A stretch of 14,201 nucleotides of DNA, taken from contig MFWK01000025.1 in the NCBI GenBank assembly GCA_001786365.1, positions 1 through 14,201 of the forward strand. Reading direction: 5' to 3'. This DNA comes from Candidatus Nomurabacteria bacterium RIFOXYD2_FULL_35_12 (GTDB lineage Bacteria; Patescibacteriota; Minisyncoccia; Phycocordibacterales; UBA9973). The notes beneath the pieces are model-generated. The model saw only the letters and a list, made by a program, of their open reading frames with translations, was not told where the DNA came from and made no database searches. A program made the translations under genes and the position numbers. Below, piece after piece: positions 1 to 6,451 of the stretch; the stretch's first letter is position 1; every line of letters starts with the position of its first letter.

Positions 1-933
1 TATATTTGTTTTAAAATAAATTATAAGTTTTGGCGCAAGTATTCTTTGTTAATTTTTATAGCATCTATACTTTTGACTGCCACTGTATTTATCCCTCAGC
101 TTGGATGGAGTCACGGTGGAGCGCAAAGATGGATACAAATAGGTCCGATGTCTTTTCAGCCGGTGGAGATTTTAAAATTTGGTTTTATTATTTATTTTGC
201 CGCATGGTTGTCTTGGGTCAAGAACAGGGTGCAGGATTTAAAGTTCGGTATTTTGCCATTTATTGCAATGCTCGCGATTATTGCTTTGATTTTATTTAAA
301 CAACCGGATACGAAGAGTTTTATTTTAATTGTAGTGACTGGAGTTTCAATGCTTTTTATTTCTGGTGTTCCTTTGAGATATATCTTTGGTGTTGGTTTTT
401 TGCTGGCATTTTTATTTGGAGCGCTTGTTTACTTTACACCATATTTGCAAGAAAGAGTTAGAACTTTTATTGATCCATCGCAAGATGCGCAGGGTTCTTC
501 TTATCAAATTCAGCAATCACTCATCGCCCTCGGCTCGGGTGGGATGTTTGGTCGAGGTTTTGGTCAAAGTATTCAAAAATTTAGTTATTTGCCTGAGCCT
601 CAAGGGGACTCCATCTTTGCTGTTTTAGGTGAAGAATTAGGCTTTGTCGGAGCTGTAAGTGTGATATTGCTTTATTTACTTTTTGCTTTACGTGGATTTC
701 GTATTGCCAATAATTCTCCGGACTTATTTAGTAGACTTTTAGTCTCTGGAATTGTTATACTGATTACGGTGCAGTCATTTATGCATATTGCATCTATTAC
801 TGGAGTTTTTCCATTAACCGGTGTGCCACTACCTTTTATGAGCTTAGGAGGTACGTCGTTTATGATATATCTTATAGCTATGGGTATTGTATTAAATATA
901 TCTAAACAAAGTTATAAAGTAAAAAGTTCATAA
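1..933 (+). CDS. ftsW: FtsW, lipid II polymerase of the division machinery (5' truncated by window edge)
   Basis: SEDS-family multi-pass membrane glycosyltransferase that polymerises lipid II into glycan strands at the septum. The frame is open from base 1, so the gene begins outside the window and a TTG at 46 is not a credible start; 310 residues are visible. Family hallmarks: GGAQRWI followed by FQPVEILK near visible residues 39-59, QPD at about 101-103, the loop YLPEPQGDSIFAVLGEELGF at about 196-215, and GVPLPFMSLGGTSFM near the C-terminus. The Asp of QGDS (codon 607-609) aligns with the essential SEDS Asp. At least seven hydrophobic segments are visible. FtsW is preferred over RodA because murG follows 13 bases later, the normal division and cell-wall cluster order. 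The gene ends in TAA. Confidence 0.93.
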   Translation, partial: YICFKINYKFWRKYSLLIFIASILLTATVFIPQLGWSHGGAQRWIQIGPMSFQPVEILKFGFIIYFAAWLSWVKNRVQDLKFGILPFIAMLAIIALILFKQPDTKSFILIVVTGVSMLFISGVPLRYIFGVGFLLAFLFGALVYFTPYLQERVRTFIDPSQDAQGSSYQIQQSLIALGSGGMFGRGFGQSIQKFSYLPEPQGDSIFAVLGEELGFVGAVSVILLYLLFALRGFRIANNSPDLFSRLLVSGIVILITVQSFMHIASITGVFPLTGVPLPFMSLGGTSFMIYLIAMGIVLNISKQSYKVKSS

Positions 934-946
934 AGTTATAAAGTAT

Positions 947-2077
947 ATGAAAATAGTCTTTACAGGTGGTGGATCGGGTGGACATTTTTATCCCATTATT
1001 GCTGTGGCAGAAAGGGTAAATCAAATAGTTGATCGTGAAAATATACTAAGGGTGAAACTCTATTATATTTCTGACAGTCCTTATGACAAGGAGATGCTTT
1101 TTGAAAACGGGCTTTCATATGAAGAAGTTAATACTGGGAAAATGCGTACTTATTTTTCTATTCAAAACTTTTTTGATATTTTTAAAACTTTTTTTGGTGT
1201 TATAAATGCAATTTTTAAATTATTTTCAATTTATCCTGATGTCGTTTTCGGAAAAGGCGGTTATGCTTCTTTCCCGACGATTTTCGCAGCTAGAATTTTA
1301 GGTATTCCTGTAGTGATTCATGAATCAGATTCCGCTCCTGGACGAGTAAATAATTGGGCCGGACATTTTGCTAAAAAAGTAGCAGTTTCTTTTATAGAAT
1401 CTGCAGGTTATTTTCCTAAAAAAACTGTCGCTTGGACAGGTCAACCCATCAGAACAGAAATAGAAAGCCCCGCAAATCGTCGTTTGGCTTTGGAATATTT
1501 TAAGTTAGAAGAAAATTTACCGACAATTCTTGTTTTGGGCGGATCTCAAGGTGCAGAACTTATCAATAACACTATTTTAGATGCGCTTCCAAGATTAATA
1601 AATAATTATCAAATTATTCATCAAACAGGTGTTAAGAATTTTGAAATGGTAAAAGGGCAATCTGAAGTCATACTTTCTGGTAATAAAAATAAATTGAGAT
1701 ATGTTTCCATGCCTTTCTTGAACCCTCTTTCTATGAAAATGGCTGCCGGAGTAGCGACTATCGTCATTTCTAGGGCTGGCTCTATGTTGTTTGAGATAGC
1801 TTCTTGGGGCGTGCCATCTATTTTGATTCCAATAACAAATACGAATGGTGATCATCAGAAAAAGAATGCCTTTAATTATGCTAGGTCTGGAGCTTGTAGT
1901 GTTGTGGAGGAGGCAAATATGACTGCCAATATCTTGAGTGAAGAGATTGAAAGAATAACAAATGATAAAACAGTTTATGATGTTATGGCACGGGGTGTAA
2001 AATCTTTCAATAAGCCTGACGCTGCGATGAAAATCGCCCGCGCAATTGTAGATATCGCTTTGAGTCATGAAAAATAA
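947..2077 (+). CDS. murG: MurG, UDP-GlcNAc:undecaprenyl-PP-MurNAc-pentapeptide GlcNAc transferase
   Basis: Peripheral inner-membrane GT-B glycosyltransferase that turns lipid I into lipid II, the substrate of the neighbouring FtsW. The 376 residues are close to the family length. The N-terminal lipid-binding loop is GGGSGGHFYP (residues 7-16). A second glycine loop, FGKGGYASFP (101-110), and the HESDSAPGR stretch (125-133) fit the acceptor domain. In the C-terminal UDP-GlcNAc domain are GGSQGAELINN (198-208), SRAGSMLFEIASWGVP (275-290, with the conserved Glu) and DHQKKNA (302-308). The ATG at 947 is immediately before the first beta strand, as in other MurG proteins, and has no Shine-Dalgarno sequence. 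It is probably cotranscribed with ftsW. Its last 11 bases overlap the next gene, suggesting translational coupling. Confidence 0.96.
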   Translation: MKIVFTGGGSGGHFYPIIAVAERVNQIVDRENILRVKLYYISDSPYDKEMLFENGLSYEEVNTGKMRTYFSIQNFFDIFKTFFGVINAIFKLFSIYPDVVFGKGGYASFPTIFAARILGIPVVIHESDSAPGRVNNWAGHFAKKVAVSFIESAGYFPKKTVAWTGQPIRTEIESPANRRLALEYFKLEENLPTILVLGGSQGAELINNTILDALPRLINNYQIIHQTGVKNFEMVKGQSEVILSGNKNKLRYVSMPFLNPLSMKMAAGVATIVISRAGSMLFEIASWGVPSILIPITNTNGDHQKKNAFNYARSGACSVVEEANMTANILSEEIERITNDKTVYDVMARGVKSFNKPDAAMKIARAIVDIALSHEK

Positions 2078-3077
2078 TAATATTGAAGCTCCTAAAACGT
2101 CGCCTAAAATTTCATTTCACAATGAGCCTAGATTGTCCGAACACGAAGCAGATAAAAATAAAAATGAAAAGCGAGTAAATCTCATTCCTTTTGTCAAAGA
2201 TTTTATTTCAAACCATGAGAGATTTAAGGGTAAAGAGGTTAATATCACTTTTGCTCTGAAAGGTAATTCGTCCTTGGTGTGTATAGTAGAAACTCCTGAG
2301 GGTAAATTAGTTTTAAAAATTCGTTTAGGCGTAACTGGTACTTCTGGTGATGTTAAGTTTTTTAAAGTATGGGAGGAGGCAGGGGTAAAAGTTCCTCATA
2401 TACTTGAAGATGGAAAAATAAATGGGCATCAATATACTTTGATGGAGTATGTTGACGCAAAACCATTAAATGAAGTTTACAAAAAAGGAGAAATGGTTGA
2501 AAAGGAAATATATGTTGAATTGGGAAAAATTCTTCGTGCAATGCATATGCCTAAAGCAGAAGGTTTTGGTCGTTGTGTTGATGGAAAAGCAGAATTTTCT
2601 AGGTTTGAGGATTGGCTTAATAGTCCAGGAATACAGAAGAAAATAAAATATGTTGAAGAACATAAACTTTTAGGAGAAGAACATGGGTCATTAGAACTTG
2701 CCATTAAAATATTGACTGAGCATGTTAATAAAGAAAAAAGAAGTAGTTATTGCCATGAAGATTTTGGGACTGCAAATATTTTTGCTACCAATCCACTAAC
2801 TGTGTTTGACCCAAACCCAAGATTTAATAATAGATATATTGATTTAGGAAGAAGTGTAATGAGGACTATTTATAACGATAGTGGATTAACTAGAGCCAAG
2901 GATCAACTAATCAGAGGTTATTTTAATGGTGAACCATATGATGAAAGAGTCCTTCAAGCCTCTATATTACTAAATGCTTATATGAAATTTGATTATGCAC
3001 ATAAAATAGGTAGATTAAAACAAATAGATTGTATTAGGAAATATCTTACAGAAACTAAGTATTTGTTAGAAAAATAA
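2067..3077 (+). CDS. Aminoglycoside phosphotransferase-fold (APH/choline-kinase-like) kinase, substrate unknown
   Basis: A 336-residue small-molecule kinase of the APH superfamily. The first 35 or so residues are polar and charged and look disordered. The kinase core follows: a beta strand with Lys84 in LVLKI, the likely ATP-anchoring Lys; a hinge-like segment TLMEYVDAKPLNEV (124-137); the catalytic loop CHEDFGTANIF (229-239), giving the HxDxxxxN pattern with H230, D232 and N237; and FDPNPRFNNRYIDLG (247-261), in which D248 is the probable Mg-binding Asp and D259 the structural one. All core residues are present, so an active kinase is likely. The start overlaps the murG stop by 11 bases. The substrate cannot be read from sequence: a sugar, amino sugar, fructosamine or nucleoside are all possible. 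There is no reason to call it an antibiotic-resistance gene. In many division clusters murC sits after murG; here this kinase does. Confidence 0.82.
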   Translation: MKNNNIEAPKTSPKISFHNEPRLSEHEADKNKNEKRVNLIPFVKDFISNHERFKGKEVNITFALKGNSSLVCIVETPEGKLVLKIRLGVTGTSGDVKFFKVWEEAGVKVPHILEDGKINGHQYTLMEYVDAKPLNEVYKKGEMVEKEIYVELGKILRAMHMPKAEGFGRCVDGKAEFSRFEDWLNSPGIQKKIKYVEEHKLLGEEHGSLELAIKILTEHVNKEKRSSYCHEDFGTANIFATNPLTVFDPNPRFNNRYIDLGRSVMRTIYNDSGLTRAKDQLIRGYFNGEPYDERVLQASILLNAYMKFDYAHKIGRLKQIDCIRKYLTETKYLLEK

Positions 3078-3086
3078 TTAAATTAA

Positions 3087-3095
3087 TGCTAAAAT
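3087..3095 (+). promoter_or_regulatory. Extended -10 element for gltX, predicting a leaderless mRNA
   Basis: TGCTAAAAT (TGN at 3087-3089, hexamer 3090-3095) ends six bases before the gltX ATG at 3102. Transcription starting 6-8 bases downstream would begin at or next to the A of the ATG. No convincing -35 at normal spacing is visible; an extended -10 can work with a weak -35. The call rests on position and on similar elements at other gene starts in this window. Confidence 0.5.
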
Positions 3096-3101
3096 AGCAT
3101 T

Positions 3102-4526
3102 ATGTCAGACACAAAAGTTGTAACTAGATTTGCGCCGTCGCCGACGGGGTTTATGCATGTGGGTGGAGTACGAACCGCTCTTTTTGCTTGGCTTTTTGCT
3201 AGAAAGAATAAAGGTACTTTTATATTAAGAATTGAAGATACAGACAAAGCACGAGAGGTGGCTGGGTCAATAGATCATATTATTGAGTCATTGAAATGGA
3301 TTGGAATAGATTGGGATGAAGGTCCAGATATCGGTGGACCACATGCGCCATATAAACAATCCGAAAGACTAGATTCGTATAAAAAATACGCGCAGATTTT
3401 AATTGAAAAAGGTTTAGCTTATCCTGATCCATACACCAGTGAAGAATTAGAAGCATTTAGGAAAAAAGCAGAAGTGGAAAAAAGGCCATTTTTATATCGT
3501 GATTATCGTCCAGAGAGTTTTAGAAAATGGGATGGCACAAAAGCATTGCGTTTTAAAACTCCGGAAATAAAAAGTTATAAATGGACTGATGCAGTTCGTG
3601 GTGAACTCTCGGCTGGACCAGAAGCTTTGGATGATTTTATTTTAATTAAAAGCGACGGATATCCTACATATAATTTTGCTCATATTATTGATGACTTAGA
3701 AATGGGAGTTACTCATATTATGCGTGCAGATGAATTTATTTCTTCTACACCTAAATTCCTCTCACTTTATGATGCATTAAGTATCATGCCTCCTGTATTG
3801 GTGACTTTACCACCGATTTTAGGGGAAGCTGGAACAAAAAAACTTGGTAAAAGAGACGGCGCGAAAGACATTTTGGATTATAAAAAGGAAGGGTATTTGC
3901 CAGAAGCAATGTTAAACTTTTTAGCATTTATTGGTTGGAATCCAGGAGAAGGAGATAATAGAGAAGTTTTAACCAAAGAAGAAATTATAAATTTTTTTGA
4001 TTTAAAACATGTTCAGAGAGCGGGTGGAAAATTTAATGAAGAAAAATTAATTTGGCTTAATAAAGAGCATATGAAGAAATTGTCACAAAAAGAAATAGAA
4101 AAAAATATTTTTGAATATTTACCTTCTGAAATAAGAAATCCCAAATTAATTCCTGTTATTTTTGATAGAATTTCAAAATGGTCAGATGTAAAGGAAATGG
4201 TTGCGGGAGGGGAGTTTATTTTGTTTTTCAAGGCGCCCCAAATAAATAAAATAAAACTTATTTATAAAAAAACGAGTCAAGAAAAAATTACTGAAAACTT
4301 AAAGTTAGCAATAAAATCTTTAGAAAGTTTGAGTGACGATGAATTTATTACAGAAAAAATAAAAGAAGTTTTGATTAAAATTGCCGATGGTTTGGAAAGT
4401 AGGGGAGAGCTGCTCCATCCGGTGCGTTATGCTCTATCAGGAAAAGATCAATCCCCAGATCCTTTTATAATAGCTTCTATAATAGGAAAAAATGAAACTC
4501 TATCAAGACTACAAAAAGCTATTTAA
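3102..4526 (+). CDS. gltX: GltX, glutamyl-tRNA synthetase
   Basis: Class I aminoacyl-tRNA synthetase that charges tRNA-Glu in the cytoplasm, and possibly also tRNA-Gln as in bacteria using the transamidation route (GatCAB is not in view). The 474 residues are normal. The N-terminus RFAPSPTGFMHVGG (9-22) carries the HIGH motif as HVGG. LRIEDTD (42-48) is the conserved acidic segment after it. The KMSKS-type motif is KLGKRDGA (247-254), with Gly for the usual Ser and Asp for the usual His. The zinc-knuckle cysteines of the E. coli enzyme are absent: the matching stretch reads AYPDPYTSEEL (106-116). The C-terminal anticodon-binding domain is present. The ATG at 3102 is supported by the motif position and the -10 just upstream. 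The last 35 bases overlap the next gene in another frame. Confidence 0.97.
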   Translation: MSDTKVVTRFAPSPTGFMHVGGVRTALFAWLFARKNKGTFILRIEDTDKAREVAGSIDHIIESLKWIGIDWDEGPDIGGPHAPYKQSERLDSYKKYAQILIEKGLAYPDPYTSEELEAFRKKAEVEKRPFLYRDYRPESFRKWDGTKALRFKTPEIKSYKWTDAVRGELSAGPEALDDFILIKSDGYPTYNFAHIIDDLEMGVTHIMRADEFISSTPKFLSLYDALSIMPPVLVTLPPILGEAGTKKLGKRDGAKDILDYKKEGYLPEAMLNFLAFIGWNPGEGDNREVLTKEEIINFFDLKHVQRAGGKFNEEKLIWLNKEHMKKLSQKEIEKNIFEYLPSEIRNPKLIPVIFDRISKWSDVKEMVAGGEFILFFKAPQINKIKLIYKKTSQEKITENLKLAIKSLESLSDDEFITEKIKEVLIKIADGLESRGELLHPVRYALSGKDQSPDPFIIASIIGKNETLSRLQKAI

Positions 4527-5793
4527 GATAATAATTTTAGTTATTTTATTCGCAGTCCCTTTTGCTTTTTCTTATGCGCAAAATGTGCAAGATTTACAAA
4601 ATAAAATAAATCAAAAAGATTCTGATATTGCAAAATTAGAAGAAGAAATAAGAGTTTATCAAAATGAATTGGATAATATAGGAGAACAGAAAAATTCTTT
4701 AGCAAAATCAATTAAAGAACTTGATTTAACTAAAAAGAAATTAACTGCTGACATAACAGTGACGCAAAAAAAGATTGATAAAACAAATCTTAAAATACAA
4801 AGTTTGAGCTCTGACATAAATATTAAGCAAAATGTAATAACGAATCATATAGATTCGATAAAGCTCGGTATAGAACAAATAAACGAATTTGAGCAAGGTA
4901 ACATACTTCAAACTTTATTGTCGGAAAATGATTTTACTGAAATATGGAATGATATAGATAATATTGTCACTATACGAGAAAAAATTAGAGAAGACATTGT
5001 TGAATTAAAAGAAATAAAAGGAGAGTTAGAAGACACTAGAGCAGAAACTGTCAGCGCAAAAAAGGAACTTACTACACTAAAATCAAAACTTTCTGATCAG
5101 CAAAAAATCGTAATCCAAAATACTAATGAAAAGAATAAATTATTAAAACAGACAAAGAATAGTGAGGCTAATTATCAGAAATTATTAGCAAATAGGATTG
5201 CGCAAAGAGATGCGTTTGAGAAAGAGTTACAAGATTACGAATCGCAACTGCAATATATTTTAGATCCGTCTAAATTACCAAAAGGGGGAGTTTTGAGCTG
5301 GCCACTTGTAAATGTATTTGTGACTCAGCTTTTTGGTAAAACTGTAGCTGCAAAGCGTTTGTACGCTTCGGGAACGCACAATGGTGTTGATTTCAGGGCT
5401 TCTGTGGGTACTCCGGTTTTTTCAATGGCTGATGGTACAGTTTTGGGTGTTGGTGATACAGATTTAACTTGTTATGGAGCATCTTTCGGAAAATTTGTTT
5501 TCATAAAATATAACAACGGACTTTCTAGCACTTTTGGACATCTTTCCCTTATAAAAGTTTACGAAGGGAAACAAGTAAAAAGAGGTGAAATGGTGGGGTA
5601 TAGTGGTAATACGGGTCATACCACTGGTCCACACCTGCATGTGTCTTTGTATGTGGCAGACGCAGCAAAAATGGCCTCTAAACCATCCGTTTCTTGTGAT
5701 GGGCGTATCTACAGGCTACCCGTGGCGCCTATAAACGCCTATTTGGATGCTATGTATTATCTACCACCGACAAATTCCAGCATGTTCAAGTAA
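4492..5793 (+). CDS. Secreted coiled-coil M23 (LytM-domain) peptidoglycan endopeptidase, EnvC/NlpD-like
   Basis: A 433-residue exported protein. Residues 1-30 are a signal peptide (basic n-region with KK and K, hydrophobic IIILVILFAVPFAF, then SYAQ). Residues 31-255 are Glu/Lys/Gln-rich coiled coil, as in EnvC and related divisome activators. Residues 265-425 are the LytM domain: H296 and D300 in THNGVD, H350 in FGHLS, and HLH at 381-383, so H296, D300 and H383 can bind zinc and H381 is the likely catalytic His. With all of these present it should be an active peptide-bridge hydrolase rather than a degenerate activator. A cysteine pair (327 and 402) within the domain could form a disulfide. 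The start overlaps gltX by 35 bases, but it is the only Met before the signal peptide and is preceded by a weak AGGA-like sequence, so I accept it. Confidence 0.9.
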   Translation: MKLYQDYKKLFKIIILVILFAVPFAFSYAQNVQDLQNKINQKDSDIAKLEEEIRVYQNELDNIGEQKNSLAKSIKELDLTKKKLTADITVTQKKIDKTNLKIQSLSSDINIKQNVITNHIDSIKLGIEQINEFEQGNILQTLLSENDFTEIWNDIDNIVTIREKIREDIVELKEIKGELEDTRAETVSAKKELTTLKSKLSDQQKIVIQNTNEKNKLLKQTKNSEANYQKLLANRIAQRDAFEKELQDYESQLQYILDPSKLPKGGVLSWPLVNVFVTQLFGKTVAAKRLYASGTHNGVDFRASVGTPVFSMADGTVLGVGDTDLTCYGASFGKFVFIKYNNGLSSTFGHLSLIKVYEGKQVKRGEMVGYSGNTGHTTGPHLHVSLYVADAAKMASKPSVSCDGRIYRLPVAPINAYLDAMYYLPPTNSSMFK

Positions 5794-5797
5794 ATTA

Positions 5798-5825
5798 TTG
5801 TATTTTAAATATCTTATGGTAAAAT
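5798..5825 (+). promoter_or_regulatory. Probable promoter for the 67-residue membrane protein
   Basis: TTGTAT (5798-5803), a 16-base spacer, then TAAAAT (5820-5825) preceded by TGG (5817-5819), making an extended -10. Nine bases separate the -10 from the ATG at 5835, so the leader would be about 1-3 bases. The same TTGTAT-16-TAAAAT arrangement occurs on the minus strand at 11943-11970. Confidence 0.55.
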
Positions 5826-5834
5826 ATAAGTATT

Positions 5835-6038
5835 ATGATAAATAAAATAAAAAATGGTAGGGAAGGTGGTTTTATTAAATTAATTATTTTAATTATAGTT
5901 GTGCTTCTATTGATGCGTTATTTTAATTTAACTATAACTGGAGTCTTGTCATATTTTCATTTAACTTGGACTGATATAATGAACTGGTTTAATCAAGCTC
6001 TTAATTGGTTGAAAGATCTATTTATCAGTGTGAAGTAG
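5835..6038 (+). CDS. Small single-pass membrane protein, function unknown
   Basis: A 67-residue protein. It has a basic N-terminus (INKIKNGRE), then GGFIKLIILIIVVLLLMRYF (11-30) forming one transmembrane segment, and a C-terminal Trp-rich amphipathic stretch (about 44-64, with W45, W51, W58). It resembles, from memory, short proteins common in Parcubacteria genomes that lack a function. The charged-residue/GGF/hydrophobic pattern is superficially like a type IV prepilin N-terminus, but the conserved Glu at position +5 of mature pilins is missing, so I do not call it a pilin. A dedicated promoter just upstream and a clean frame support a real gene despite its size. It ends in TAG. Confidence 0.72.
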   Translation: MINKIKNGREGGFIKLIILIIVVLLLMRYFNLTITGVLSYFHLTWTDIMNWFNQALNWLKDLFISVK

Positions 6039-6160
6039 TTTATATATAGTGTAACCAACATATATTGTGCGACATGGTATATTATTCAATATAACCACTT
6101 CCCTTACTATTTATCTCTATTCTCTCAGCTTTTTAAAATGCTGGTAATTTTTTTTGTTTA
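6039..6160 (+). other. AT-rich intergenic leader before the ncRNA
   Basis: No credible gene. The only structure is a weak hairpin, GGTATATT-ATTC-AATATAACC (6076-6096, one bulged A), without a following T-run. It may mark the 3' end of the small membrane protein transcript. Confidence 0.4.
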
Positions 6161-6169
6161 TGTTAAACT
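6161..6169 (+). promoter_or_regulatory. Extended -10 element for the structured RNA
   Basis: TGTTAAACT: TGT at 6161-6163 and hexamer TAAACT at 6164-6169. Predicted initiation is at about 6175-6177, where the sequence changes from AT-rich to G+C-richer structured sequence. The candidate -35 (TGGTAA, 6142-6147, 16-base spacer) is weak. The minus-strand gene start near 6848-6856 uses the same hexamer. Confidence 0.45.
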
Positions 6170-6251
6170 ATATTAGCTAGCCTAGGGACATTGTTTCCCA
6201 ACATGGCTGGCAGGCAAAACTATGGTCATTCGCTTCTATAGTCACTAGCCA

Positions 6252-6293
6252 CGCCTCGATGCGCTCCCTGCTGTAACGGGAGTCATCGAGGCG
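6252..6293 (+). other. Long G+C-rich stem-loop within the ncRNA
   Basis: A perfect 10-bp stem (6252-6261 with 6284-6293), a small 2/1 internal loop, then a 5-bp stem (6264-6268 with 6278-6282) and a nine-base loop. It is the strongest internal structure of the RNA. Its loop strand carries one of two identical CTCCCTGCTGT segments. Confidence 0.75.
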
Positions 6294-6377
6294 CTTAAAA
6301 GCCCGCATTAAGGGCAATCCCAGACAAAGAGGAATCATGTCGTGAGACAGCGTTTGTACCAAACCTCTCCCTGCTGT
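6264..6377 (+). repeat. Pair of 11-base direct repeats inside the ncRNA
   Basis: CTCCCTGCTGT occurs at 6264-6274 and again at 6367-6377. The first copy is in the apical part of the long stem-loop, the second is in the 3' strand of the predicted closing helix. Both copies are complementary to the same 5' segments (GCAGG 6210-6214 and ACA 6201-6203). Confidence 0.7.
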
Positions 6378-6385
6378 GGAAATCC

Positions 6386-6431
6386 GGACACCCCTCTGCG
6401 CTTGCTCGCATAAATGGGTGTCCTTTTTTTT
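6386..6431 (+). terminator. Intrinsic terminator of the ncRNA
   Basis: A perfect 8-bp stem GGACACCC/GGGTGTCC (6386-6393 with 6416-6423) with a nested TGCG/CGCA hairpin (6397-6400 with 6407-6410), followed directly by eight T residues (6424-6431). The T-run is 3' of the stem only on the plus strand, which sets the direction. Confidence 0.9.
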
Positions 6432-6451
6432 GTGTAATTTTTTAATTACAC
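6432..6451. repeat. Perfect 8-bp inverted repeat overlapping a stop codon
   Basis: GTGTAATT-TTTT-AATTACAC: arms 6432-6439 and 6444-6451 with a four-base loop. It directly follows the ncRNA terminator T-run and contains the stop codon (6442-6444) of the minus-strand gene. It lacks a T-run on the minus strand, so it is not a standard terminator for that gene. Confidence 0.6.

Larger units (their letters stand above)
6176..6431 (+). ncRNA. Probable structured non-coding RNA of unassigned family
   Basis: About 255 bases, clearly richer in G+C than the flanking sequence, with a promoter-like element before it and an intrinsic terminator after it, and no credible protein. Visible pairings: ACTATGG/CTATAGT (6219-6225 with 6236-6242); CGCCTCGATG/CATCGAGGCG (6252-6261 with 6284-6293), capped by CTCCC/GGGAG (6264-6268 with 6278-6282); GCCC/GGGC (6301-6304 with 6312-6315); TGTC-GTGA-GACA, a GNRA tetraloop hairpin (6338-6349); GTTTG-TAC-CAAAC (6352-6364). 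A long-range helix closes the body: 6370-6385 can pair without gaps on its side with GCAGG (6210-6214), ACA (6201-6203), TTTCC (6194-6198) and GGA (6186-6188). Signature sequences of tmRNA, RNase P, SRP and 6S RNA were looked for by eye and not found. The strand follows from the terminator T-run. Confidence 0.68.

Noticed and set aside
46..48. TTG as the ftsW start codon
   Set aside because: The frame is open to base 1 and the protein lacks its N-terminal membrane segments; the gene is cut by the window edge.
1595..2068. A 157-residue minus-strand frame inside murG
   Set aside because: It is a shadow of murG, with low-complexity composition and no recognisable domain.
2067..3077. Antibiotic-resistance aminoglycoside phosphotransferase
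   Set aside because: Only the general fold and catalytic motifs are shared; nothing shows aminoglycoside specificity, and the context is chromosomal cell-wall genes.
6076..6096. Hairpin as a terminator for the 67-residue protein gene
   Set aside because: The stem is AT-rich with a bulge and is not followed by a T-run.
6176..6431. Identity as tmRNA, RNase P RNA, SRP RNA or 6S RNA
   Set aside because: I found no T-loop/acceptor or alanine-rich tag reading frame, no GAGGAAAGUCC or ACAGAA-type RNase P blocks, no SRP tetraloop region with the GGAAG and AGCAG strands, and a branched rather than rod-like fold.
6432..6451. Palindrome as the minus-strand gene's terminator
   Set aside because: The sequence 3' of it on the minus strand is an A-run, not a T-run.
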